From Gemmatimonas sp. (GTDB lineage Bacteria > Gemmatimonadota > Gemmatimonadetes > Gemmatimonadales > Gemmatimonadaceae): a DNA stretch of 64,000 bases. Positions within the stretch are counted from its first letter, which is position 1, and each line of letters starts with the position of its first letter. The DNA is taken from the NCBI RefSeq assembly GCF_031426495.1, contig NZ_JANPLK010000019.1, forward strand, positions 48,978-112,977, in the 5' to 3' direction. Shown here in pieces: positions 7,472 through 17,255 of this stretch. Made by a program: the position numbers and the translations under genes. Below the pieces are notes generated by a model, which saw only the letters and a list, made by a program, of their open reading frames with translations, did no database searches and had not been told where the DNA came from.

Positions 7472-8326
7472 ATGCGCGGCGAGTTCGTCGATCTGGGGGG
7501 CGTACGCCTCTACTGCTATGCATTCGGCGAGCGCGGCGTCGGTGAGCCGATCGTCCTGATCCACGGCGCTTTCACGTCGTCGCACTTGTGGCAGGATGTC
7601 CTGCCACGGTTGCCCAAGGGACATCGCGTGCTGGTGCTGGATCTGCTCGGACACGGCCGAAGCGACCCGCCCGGTACGCACCCCATGACGGTCGCCGGTC
7701 ACGCCACGCGCGTCGCCGCGTTGCTCGACGTGCTTGGCGTACGACGGGCCTCCCTCGTGGGCCACGGGATGGGTGCCGCCATCGCGGCCGTGGTGGCGCA
7801 CGAACACCCGGAGCGCGTGGCGCACCTCCTGCTCGTGAACCCCACGATGATCGGCTGTCAGTCCGGCGACGTGGCCTTGAGTCGCCGTGTCGCGCGTCTG
7901 GTGCCCTTCCTCCCGCTCTGGCGTCGCCTGTCGCCGGGCTGGCTGGCCTCGGCGCTCCACTCCGCGCTACTTCCCTGCTACGCCCATCGCGACGTTGGCG
8001 CGCGGTCGCTCGATCTCTACCTCAAAAGCTTCCGGACCCGCGACGGACGTGGTTCGGCCATCGCCCAGCTGTCGGCTCTCGCCGCCTCACGCGGCGATAC
8101 CACCGCCGCCCTCGCGCCCGGCGCGATCACCTGCCCCGTGCTGCTCGCCACCGCGACTGCCGATCCGTTCGTACCTACGGTCCGCGCCGTCCGACTCGGC
8201 GAAGCACTCCGTCTCGCGGCACCGAACGGGGTCGAGCTCCGCGAACTCCCCGGCGTTGCCCACGTGGCCCCCGAAGAAGCACCCGACCGACTCGGTGCCC
8301 TCGTGGCGGAACTCCTGACCCGCTGA
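7472..8326 (+). CDS. Alpha/beta-hydrolase fold protein lacking the nucleophile
   Basis: The fold is clear: oxyanion HGAFTSSHLW, DLLGHGRSD, the nucleophile-elbow strand SLVGHGMGAA, a cap region, then an acid candidate (ATADPFVP) and GVAHVAPEE with the catalytic His. The elbow consensus is G-x-S-x-G, but residue 99 is Gly (codon GGG at 7766), so no Ser/Cys/Asp nucleophile is present. The rest of the triad is kept. It may be non-hydrolytic (binding, signalling, cofactor-independent lyase-like) or inactive. It is followed 49 bp later by a TPR protein on the same strand. Confidence 0.85.
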   Translation: MRGEFVDLGGVRLYCYAFGERGVGEPIVLIHGAFTSSHLWQDVLPRLPKGHRVLVLDLLGHGRSDPPGTHPMTVAGHATRVAALLDVLGVRRASLVGHGMGAAIAAVVAHEHPERVAHLLLVNPTMIGCQSGDVALSRRVARLVPFLPLWRRLSPGWLASALHSALLPCYAHRDVGARSLDLYLKSFRTRDGRGSAIAQLSALAASRGDTTAALAPGAITCPVLLATATADPFVPTVRAVRLGEALRLAAPNGVELRELPGVAHVAPEEAPDRLGALVAELLTR

Positions 8327-8375
8327 ATTGTCAGAGAGTGCTCCGCGTCACGTCCCTTCCACCCGCCCGTTTCTC

Positions 8376-8678
8376 ATGACAGATCGCCTCGCCACCATGC
8401 GCGTCATGGCTGCCAAGCAGCCGACGAATCCCCTCGCCCGCTTCGGTCTCGCCAACGAGCTGCTCAAGGCCGGCCTGCTGGACGAAGCTGAGGTGGAGCT
8501 GGCCGCGTATCTCGCGCTGCACGACGATGAAGGCAACGGCTGGCTGCGATACGCCGATACCCTGCACGCCCTCGGCAAACAGGACGCCGCCCGCGCGGCC
8601 TGCGACAAAGGCACTGAGGCCGCGACACGGCACGGACACGCGACGCTGGTCTCGGAATTCGAAGAGCGGGAGTACTGA
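8376..8678 (+). CDS. Small TPR-like protein
   Basis: This 100-residue protein is built from about two tetratricopeptide-like helix pairs: NPLARFGLANELLKAGLLDEA and GWLRYADTLHALGKQDAARA, with the small/large residue spacing of TPRs. There is no signal peptide, so it is a cytoplasmic protein-interaction module. The ATG at 8376 is preferred to an upstream TTG at 8328. It is probably co-transcribed with the hydrolase before it. Partners are unknown. Confidence 0.7.
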   Translation: MTDRLATMRVMAAKQPTNPLARFGLANELLKAGLLDEAEVELAAYLALHDDEGNGWLRYADTLHALGKQDAARAACDKGTEAATRHGHATLVSEFEEREY

Positions 8679-8706
8679 ACCGCGCGGATTTCGCGGATTC
8701 AGTAGA

Positions 8707-8906
8707 CAGTGTTCAGAACTCTGGCGTCAGACGTTGTATAGCGGTCAGAATTCAGCAAAAGCAGTCCACAGTACCGAGGCGTTTGGTTCAGTGTTGAGTA
8801 CGCACGCTGCCTCCGACGGCACTCCATCAAACGCCTCGCGACTGTGGACTGTCGTTGCTCGACTCCGAACACTATATGAAGTCTGACGCCAGAACTCTGA
8901 ACACAG
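8707..8906. repeat. Large inverted repeat with 78-bp arms (MITE/REP-like)
   Basis: The arm at 8707-8784 and the reverse complement of 8829-8906 align end to end with about three-quarters identity. The shared blocks GTTCAGA..TCTGGCGTCAGAC and CAGTCCACAGT..CGAGGCGTTT are nearly perfect. The arms flank a 44-bp loop and fill the gap between the TPR gene and the kinase gene. A related single arm lies at 21660-21722. No transposase is encoded. Confidence 0.8.
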
Positions 8907-8919
8907 ATCACTTAGCAGT

Positions 8920-11295
8920 TTACAGTTTCCGCATCTCGTCCGCCGCGCTGATCACGTGCCCCAGGTCTCTCGACAGCGCTCTCGCTTCCTGCGTCGCATT
9001 CGTGACATCGTTGATCGCCGCGCCCACACCCATCGTGCGCAGCTTCACGATATCGAGGCGCAACGAGCGCAGCGCCATCGACGCGCTGTCGAGTTGCCGT
9101 TGCATCGTTTCGCGGCGCGCCACGAGTTCCTGCAACGACGACAGCTGCCGCGTGAGCAGCGTGAGTCGACGTTCGCGATCCGGCGCCTGCTCCGGCTCGG
9201 CCTGCACGGAGGCGACGCGCGACTCGAGTTGTGTGAGCGCATCCTTTGGTAGATCGCGCTGCAACCGTTCGAGTCCACCGGCGAGCGCACTGATGCGTTC
9301 GAGTAGCGCATCAGCCGTGGGCTCCACATCCGGCACCAACGACTTGTCGGCGTCCGAGAGTTTCGCCGTGACGTCCTTGATGGTCACTCGATCGTCCACC
9401 GCGTTGCGCAGCAACTCACCGTACGCCGACGCCAGCAACTGATCGCCGGCGACGAGCGCGAGCTGCTCACGCATCTTTACCTCATACGGGCGATCGTCCG
9501 ACGACGCGGCAATCGCCTGCCACGAGCCGTTCCACGCGTCACCCGCCGACACACCGAGCCGACGCAGGCGCATGAAATCGCGAGCCAGCATCTGCGCGCT
9601 GGCCAGCGCCGCAAGTCCGGCACCAACCATCGGAATGATCAACGGCCTGAGATCCAACGAGGCGCCGATCACGAGGCTGCCAAGCGAAACGGCGGCCGCC
9701 CCCATCAACCACTTCGCGTGCTTCACGAACGCGCGCGACGCGTCGGCAATGCGCGCCGGCTTGCTACGCGGATCGCTGTCCGGCTTCGGCGCCGACTCGC
9801 CCCCGAAGATGCGTCCCAGCGTGATCCCACGTCGACGCAATCGGATGTACCGGCCGAGCACGCCCAAGCCCATGCCCATCGATGGGAAAATGGCCCACGG
9901 AAAAGCTGGGCTGGTCGACGCGTTGATGACGCCGAGGAACACAATCATGCCCGCCGTCCAGAGCATCTGCCCCTTGAAGCGCTCGATCACGTCTTCGTCG
10001 CTACGCCACGCACTGGTCGCATCGCCGTATTGATCGTTCCACTGCGACTGCACGTCGCGTCGCTGCTGGCGCACCGCGACGCGCCAATCCTGCATCGCTT
10101 CCTTTGAGGCGCGATTCCACTCGCGCACCTGTTCGCGCGGTGCGCCGGGCGGCAGCGGCGGCAGCGCGGGCATGGGCGGCAACGCGCCCGGCGCGGGATA
10201 CGATCGAGGGGCGGGCGCCGGAGCCAGCACGTTGCGCGGCGCCCAATCTTCCGATCGATGCCCATAGCGTGCGTCTTCGCGAAGTTCCGGCGTGCGGGCG
10301 CCCGGTGTCCCGGTGTAGCGCACTGGAGCCGGCGCCGGCGGGTACAGCGGGGCCGGCGCGGGCGGCGCGTAGGCGCGGTGCGCGCCCGTGTGCAACGAGC
10401 CGTCGCGCTGCGCTTTGCGCAGGGCATCGCGCAGCTGCAGCGCGTTATCCCATCGGTCCTGCGGACGCTTGGCCAGGCACCGCTCGAGAATCTCCACCAG
10501 CGCGTGCGGGGCATCCGGACGCACTACGCGAATCGGCATCGGCGTTTCGCTCACGTGCTTCATGAGCATGGCCGGTGTGGTCGTCGCCTCGAACGGCAAG
10601 CGTCCCGCCAGCATCAGATACCCGACGACGCCGAGCGAATAGATGTCGCTGCGACCATCGATCTCGCGATCGCCGGTCGCCTGCTCGGGACTCATGAACG
10701 CCGGCGTACCCACGGCAATGCCCGTCTGCGTGAGGCGTGAGCCACTTTCGGCCGCTCGGGCTATGCCGAAGTCGGTGACCATCCCGCGGCCGGAATCTTT
10801 GTCGATCAGCACGTTGTCCGGCTTCACATCACGATGCACGACGCCGCAGGCGTGCGCGTAGGCCAGCGCGTCGGCCACCTGCTCCAGCATCTGCGCGATG
10901 TACTCGAAACTCGGCCGCGGGTCGCGCACGATGCGCGCCGCCAGGCTCTCACCCTTCACCAGCGCCATCGCGAAGCACACGAGGCCGCCTTCCTCGTGCA
11001 CCGCATAGATCGGCACGATGTGCGGATGATTGAGCCGCGCCGCCGTCTGGGCTTCGCGCACGAAGCGCTCGCGCACGTCACCGCGAAACGCGAGCTCCGG
11101 CGGCAGCACCTTGAGCGCGACGGGCCGTTGCAGGCGGACGTCTTCGGCGGCATACACCACCGCCATGCCACCGCGACCGACTTCCTGCTCGATAAGATAC
11201 AGGTCGCCGACCGCGGCGGTCACGCGGTCGCGCAGCAGATTCGATTCGGCCTGTGTTTCGGCCGCCTTCATGGCCGCGCGCTGACCGTCAGGCAT
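8920..11295 (-). CDS. PknB-type Ser/Thr protein kinase with membrane and coiled-coil C-terminus
   Basis: The kinase domain occupies about residues 35-300: GRGGMAVVYAAED (P-loop), VALKVLPPE, HRDVKPDNVLI (catalytic loop), TDFGIARA (DFG) and GTPAFMSPEQ. A Pro/Ala-rich linker follows (about 310-400). Two hydrophobic hairpins come next (about 450-495 and 545-600), each ending in RLRR. A long coiled coil over the last 150 residues completes the protein. Substrates are unknown. It begins 12 bp after the stop of a paralogous kinase gene, so the two form an operon. No PASTA or other extracellular sensor is present, so input presumably comes through the membrane or coiled-coil part. Confidence 0.92.
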   Translation of the reverse strand: MPDGQRAAMKAAETQAESNLLRDRVTAAVGDLYLIEQEVGRGGMAVVYAAEDVRLQRPVALKVLPPELAFRGDVRERFVREAQTAARLNHPHIVPIYAVHEEGGLVCFAMALVKGESLAARIVRDPRPSFEYIAQMLEQVADALAYAHACGVVHRDVKPDNVLIDKDSGRGMVTDFGIARAAESGSRLTQTGIAVGTPAFMSPEQATGDREIDGRSDIYSLGVVGYLMLAGRLPFEATTTPAMLMKHVSETPMPIRVVRPDAPHALVEILERCLAKRPQDRWDNALQLRDALRKAQRDGSLHTGAHRAYAPPAPAPLYPPAPAPVRYTGTPGARTPELREDARYGHRSEDWAPRNVLAPAPAPRSYPAPGALPPMPALPPLPPGAPREQVREWNRASKEAMQDWRVAVRQQRRDVQSQWNDQYGDATSAWRSDEDVIERFKGQMLWTAGMIVFLGVINASTSPAFPWAIFPSMGMGLGVLGRYIRLRRRGITLGRIFGGESAPKPDSDPRSKPARIADASRAFVKHAKWLMGAAAVSLGSLVIGASLDLRPLIIPMVGAGLAALASAQMLARDFMRLRRLGVSAGDAWNGSWQAIAASSDDRPYEVKMREQLALVAGDQLLASAYGELLRNAVDDRVTIKDVTAKLSDADKSLVPDVEPTADALLERISALAGGLERLQRDLPKDALTQLESRVASVQAEPEQAPDRERRLTLLTRQLSSLQELVARRETMQRQLDSASMALRSLRLDIVKLRTMGVGAAINDVTNATQEARALSRDLGHVISAADEMRKL

Positions 11296-11307
11296 CAGGC
11301 GCTCGGC

Positions 11308-13422
<2,115 letters not shown>

Positions 13423-13659
13423 TCGCGTGGGAATCGGGGAAATCCTGAGGTACCGCTAGTGTAGCACGGGGGAATACGCAGCGACAGCACAGGCGGTCGG
13501 AAGACCTTACGTGACCAGGTCGCCGAAAAGTTGCAGAACGACACAAACACAGCCGTGCCTCTCGGCCCGCACTTTGCGAATCACCTTGGAACCGGCGGGC
13601 CGTGGCCCCCACAGGCTCCCGGTTACACCCCAGCTCAAGCCAAGGACGGAGAGCAGATC

Positions 13660-14337
13660 ATGACCGAACACACGCACCACGACGATGAGAATCGAGACCT
13701 GCCGGCAGGGACAGATCGTACTCCGCTGTCAGATCGCGAGAAGGCGGAGCAGAGGATAGGCGGCGGCTCCGGCGGGCTCGCCGGTATGGCTGCCGGCGCT
13801 GGCATCGGCTCCTTGGTCGGCCCGATCGGCACCATTATTGGGGCCCTCGGCGGAGTCGTCGGTGGGTGGTGGGCCGGCCGCGCCGCGATGAAATCCGACG
13901 ATGGGTACAGTGTCGACGACGACGACTTCTACCAGTCGCACTACGAGTCCTCGCGCACCCTCGGCAGCACCGGGCCGTCGTTTGACGCGACCCGTCCGGC
14001 CTATCAGCTCGGGCATATGGCGGGCATGAATCCGGACTACCGCGGCCAGAGCTTCGACGACGTGGAAACGCATCTGTCGACCGCGTATTCCACTGCTGGA
14101 ACGGATGACTGGAACAGCGTGCGCGACTATGCTCGGGATGCGTATGGCCGCAGCCGAGACCGCGGAAGCAACGAGGCCTCGTCGACTCGCGCCACCGAGC
14201 AGACGCGCGACCTGCGCGACGGCTCCCGAGGGCTGGCGGATCGGGTTGTCGACGCCGCGGACGACCTCAAGGACCGCGTCGACGGCAATCCGGCAAGTCA
14301 CGCCGGCCGGGATGCCACCGATCGCCCAGAGCGCTAG
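13660..14337 (+). CDS. Glycine-zipper domain protein
   Basis: After a His/Asp-rich hydrophilic lead, residues ~30-75 form a glycine-zipper hairpin (GGLAGMAAGAGIGSLVGPIG, then GALGGVVGGWWAG), which can insert in or coat a membrane. The remainder is acidic and Tyr/Ser-rich and ends in an amphipathic region (LADRVVDAADDLKDRVDG). The ATG at 13660 has GGAGAG about 6 bases upstream, which decides the start. Proteins of this type are often stress-related, but the role here is unknown. It is transcribed divergently from the kinase pair and stands alone. Confidence 0.75.
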   Translation: MTEHTHHDDENRDLPAGTDRTPLSDREKAEQRIGGGSGGLAGMAAGAGIGSLVGPIGTIIGALGGVVGGWWAGRAAMKSDDGYSVDDDDFYQSHYESSRTLGSTGPSFDATRPAYQLGHMAGMNPDYRGQSFDDVETHLSTAYSTAGTDDWNSVRDYARDAYGRSRDRGSNEASSTRATEQTRDLRDGSRGLADRVVDAADDLKDRVDGNPASHAGRDATDRPER

Positions 14338-14371
14338 GCGATCTCGATCGACACCGCAGTAGGCTGGTTCC

Positions 14372-14401
14372 GCAGGCTGCCAAAGCAGCATGGCAGCCTG
14401 C
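14372..14401. terminator. 11-bp perfect hairpin after the glycine-zipper gene
   Basis: GCAGGCTGCCA and TGGCAGCCTGC pair perfectly around an 8-base loop, 34 bp after the stop codon and 126 bp before lon. There is no T-tract, so it may be a weak or Rho-assisted terminator or an mRNA 3'-end stabiliser. Confidence 0.5.
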
Positions 14402-14527
14402 ACCGTGGCAGGACGCGAGGGGCGATCGGGCGAAACGCGGGGCAATCCTGCCGAGATGGCGTGAACTCCACGGTTCGGATTGTGCCCACTGACTAGCGGT
14501 ATTCCTCTTCCAACAGGATCGTACGTC

Positions 14528-17107
14528 ATGGGCCAGCGCCAAACGCTTCCCGTCCTGCCGCTTCGCGGGACGGTCATGTTCCCCGGCATCACCGCACCAA
14601 TTGCGGCGGGCCGCCCCGGCACCCTGAGAGCCATCGAAACGGCGCTCAAGGGAGATCGGCTCGTCTTTGCCGTCGCCCAGCGCGACAATACCGAAGAGCC
14701 GACGTCGGACATTCTCTTCACAACGGGCGTCATTGCCCGCATCGGCCAAATCCAGCGCGGTCTGGGCGGTGTTCAGCTGCTCCTGCAAGGCGAGCAGCGC
14801 GCCACCGCGTTGCAGTACGCTGAAGTCGACGGATATCTCCAAGCGGTGATCGTCCCCTCTGAGGAGATGATGCCACTCGACCTCAAGAACGCGGCCTTCG
14901 AAGCGCTCCATAAAGAGGCGCGTGAGCGCGCCGCCGAGTTGGGCGAGAAGCGCGGATTGCCGGAGGAAGTGGTGCATCAGGTGCTCGACTCGGTCGACGA
15001 TGCCGGCAAGTTCTCCGACCTCGTGGCCGGCTACATCGAACTCACGGTGCCCGAGAAGCAGGGGCTGCTCGAAACGCTGTCCGTGGAGGAGCGCCTGCGC
15101 CGCGTGCTCGTACACGTGCAGCGCCAGATCGGCTTGCTCGAAGCGCAGGAAGACATCAAGTCGCAGGTCCAGGAAGAGCTGGGCGAGCGGCAGCGAGAGA
15201 TGTTCCTGCGTGAGCAGCTCAAGGCCATTCAGAAGGAGCTCGGCGACGATGACCAGTCGAAGGAAATCACCGAACTCCGCGAGAAGCTGACCAAGCTCGA
15301 GCTTCCCAAGGACGCGCGCGCGGAAGCGGAGCGTGAACTGGGTCGCCTCGAACGCGCCGGTCGCGAATCGATGGAAGCGCAGGTGATTCGCACGTATCTC
15401 GAGTGGATCGCCGAACTACCGTGGAGCAAGCGCTCGGACGATCACCTCGAGCTGGCCCGTGCCGGCGAAATTCTCGAGGAGGATCACTACGGCCTCAAGG
15501 ACGTGAAGGATCGCGTGCTCGAGTTCCTGGCCGTGCGTCAACTACGCGCGCAGCAAATCGCGGCCGAAGTCGCCACCACTGGCGAATTCCCGGTATCGAA
15601 GATCAAGGGTGACACCAGCGACGCGAACCCCACACTGGGCAGTGGAAACGGGAATGGCAACGGAAATGGCGACCGTCAGATCACCGACGCGAAGGAAGCC
15701 AAGGCCCGCGCCATGGCCAAGGGACCGATCCTGCTCTTCAACGGCCCGCCGGGTGTCGGCAAGACGAGTATCGCCAAGTCGATCGCCCGCGCGCTCGGCC
15801 GTGAGTACGTGCGCGTCGCGCTCGGCGGAGCACGCGACGAAGCGGACATTCGTGGACATCGACGCACGTATGTAGGCGCCATGCCGGGTCGCATCATTCA
15901 GGGCATGAAGCAGGCCGGCAGCAAGAATCCGGTATTCCTGCTCGACGAAGTCGACAAGCTGGGCACGTCGTATCAGGGCGATCCCTCCAGCGCGCTGCTG
16001 GAAGTGCTCGACCCCGCGCAGAACGACTCGTTCACCGATCACTATCTCGGCGTCCCGTTCGATCTCAGCGAAGTGCTGTTCATCGCGACGTCGAACTTCA
16101 TCCAGAACATCCCCGGTCCACTGCTGGACCGTATGGAAGTCGTGGACTTCAGCGGCTACACCGAGCGTGAGAAGTCGGAAATCGCGAAAACGTATCTCAT
16201 TCCCCGTCAACTCGAGGAGTCGGGACTCGGCCAGCGCGATATCACGTTCACCGACGACGCGGTCATGAAGGTGATCAGCGAGTACACCCGCGAGAGCGGC
16301 GTGCGTCAGTTGGAACGTCAGCTGGGCGCCGTGGCGCGCAAGGTTGCACGGCGTGTGGCCATGGGTGATACGGCCACGATCGACGACAAAGTGATCAGCA
16401 GCGACGAAGTCCGTGAGCTCCTGGGGCGTCCGAAGGTGCATCCGGAACGGGTGGCCGAGCATGACGAAGTCGGCATCACGACGGGTATGTACTATACGCC
16501 GATGGGCGGCGACATCATGTTCGTGGAAGCGAGCATTCGCCGTGGGTCAACGGCTCCGGCCAAGAGCGACGACGGCACCGAGGTGGTGCGTGTGGGACCG
16601 ATCTCGCTGATCCTGACCGGACAGTTGGGTGACGTGATGAAGGAGAGTGCGCGAGCCGCACTGACGTACGCCACGAACAACGCGGCACTGCTGGGCATTC
16701 CAGCCAATCGGGTGGCGTCGGCCAGCGAGGCACACATACACGTGCCGGCCGGGGCGATTCCGAAGGACGGCCCGAGTGCGGGTATCGCGATCGCGCTGGC
16801 GCTCGTCAGCGAGATGTCGAACCGCAAGGTGCGACGCGATGTCTCGATGACGGGTGAGATCACCCTGCGCGGCCGCGTGCTACCGATCGGCGGCGTGAAG
16901 GAGAAGGTGCTCGGTGCGCACCGTGCCGGCATCAAGGAAGTCATCATCCCGAAGGCCAATGAAGCGGACCTCGAGGACGTGCCGGACGAAGTGCGCGAGC
17001 AGCTGATTTTCCATCCGGTGGAGACCATGCGTGAAGTGCTGGCGATTGCCCTGGTGGATCAGGGGCGCGCGGCGCCGATTGAGGCGGAAGAGCTGATTGG
17101 GGTGTGA
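14528..17107 (+). CDS. lon: ATP-dependent protease Lon with Gly/Asn insert
   Basis: This cytoplasmic AAA+ serine protease degrades misfolded and regulatory proteins. The N-domain begins LPVLPLRGTVMFPG. Walker A GPPGVGKT lies at about 404-411, LDEVDKLG is Walker B, and the protease domain has PKDGPSAGIA with Ser750 and GVKEKVLGAH with Lys793. The 43-residue Ser-Lys spacing equals that of E. coli (679/722). Between the helical N-region and Walker A sits an extra ~50-residue segment (about 347-397) with a GNGNGNGNG run, unlike the short linker of ordinary Lon. The ATG at 14528 has CAGGA upstream and leaves a normal N-terminus. No HspR or CIRCE-type operator was seen. Confidence 0.96.
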   Translation: MGQRQTLPVLPLRGTVMFPGITAPIAAGRPGTLRAIETALKGDRLVFAVAQRDNTEEPTSDILFTTGVIARIGQIQRGLGGVQLLLQGEQRATALQYAEVDGYLQAVIVPSEEMMPLDLKNAAFEALHKEARERAAELGEKRGLPEEVVHQVLDSVDDAGKFSDLVAGYIELTVPEKQGLLETLSVEERLRRVLVHVQRQIGLLEAQEDIKSQVQEELGERQREMFLREQLKAIQKELGDDDQSKEITELREKLTKLELPKDARAEAERELGRLERAGRESMEAQVIRTYLEWIAELPWSKRSDDHLELARAGEILEEDHYGLKDVKDRVLEFLAVRQLRAQQIAAEVATTGEFPVSKIKGDTSDANPTLGSGNGNGNGNGDRQITDAKEAKARAMAKGPILLFNGPPGVGKTSIAKSIARALGREYVRVALGGARDEADIRGHRRTYVGAMPGRIIQGMKQAGSKNPVFLLDEVDKLGTSYQGDPSSALLEVLDPAQNDSFTDHYLGVPFDLSEVLFIATSNFIQNIPGPLLDRMEVVDFSGYTEREKSEIAKTYLIPRQLEESGLGQRDITFTDDAVMKVISEYTRESGVRQLERQLGAVARKVARRVAMGDTATIDDKVISSDEVRELLGRPKVHPERVAEHDEVGITTGMYYTPMGGDIMFVEASIRRGSTAPAKSDDGTEVVRVGPISLILTGQLGDVMKESARAALTYATNNAALLGIPANRVASASEAHIHVPAGAIPKDGPSAGIAIALALVSEMSNRKVRRDVSMTGEITLRGRVLPIGGVKEKVLGAHRAGIKEVIIPKANEADLEDVPDEVREQLIFHPVETMREVLAIALVDQGRAAPIEAEELIGV

Positions 17108-17111
17108 CGGC

Positions 17112-17180
17112 GAGTAAGGGGTAGGGAGTAAGGGGTAAGGAGTAAGGGGGTAACGGGGCGCAGTGGCTCGTTACCCCCGT
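17112..17180. repeat. Three 14-bp purine-rich tandem repeats followed by a hairpin
   Basis: GAGTAAGGGGTAGG, GAGTAAGGGGTAAG and GAGTAAGGGGGTAA lie end to end (17112-17153), directly after the lon stop codon. The last unit runs into a stem GGGGGTAACG / CGTTACCCCC (17146-17179) followed by GTTTTA, which could terminate lon transcription. The unit is the same as at 2155-2182. Confidence 0.8.
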
Positions 17181-17183
17181 TTT

Positions 17184-17211
17184 ACGTCAGCGCTACGTCA
17201 GCTCTACGTCA
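17184..17211. promoter_or_regulatory. Three ACGTCA boxes at 11-bp spacing
   Basis: ACGTCA starts at 17184, 17195 and 17206, an exact 11-bp period of one helical turn. The array ends 44 bp before the ATG of the GNAT-aminotransferase gene. The arrangement suggests cooperative binding by a regulator; none is identified. Confidence 0.45.
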
Positions 17212-17255
17212 CGTGACTTATTCCGCTTGCCCGCCGTTGGACGCAAGTTGACAGC

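Noticed and set aside
8679..8925. Inverted repeat considered as an insertion sequence
   Set aside because: The interval between arms is 44 bp with no transposase, and no flanking target duplication could be seen.
14338..14527. Heat-shock operator (HspR or CIRCE type) before lon
   Set aside because: Neither CTTGAGT-n-ACTCAAG nor the CIRCE inverted repeat is present; only the hairpin at 14372-14401 is seen.
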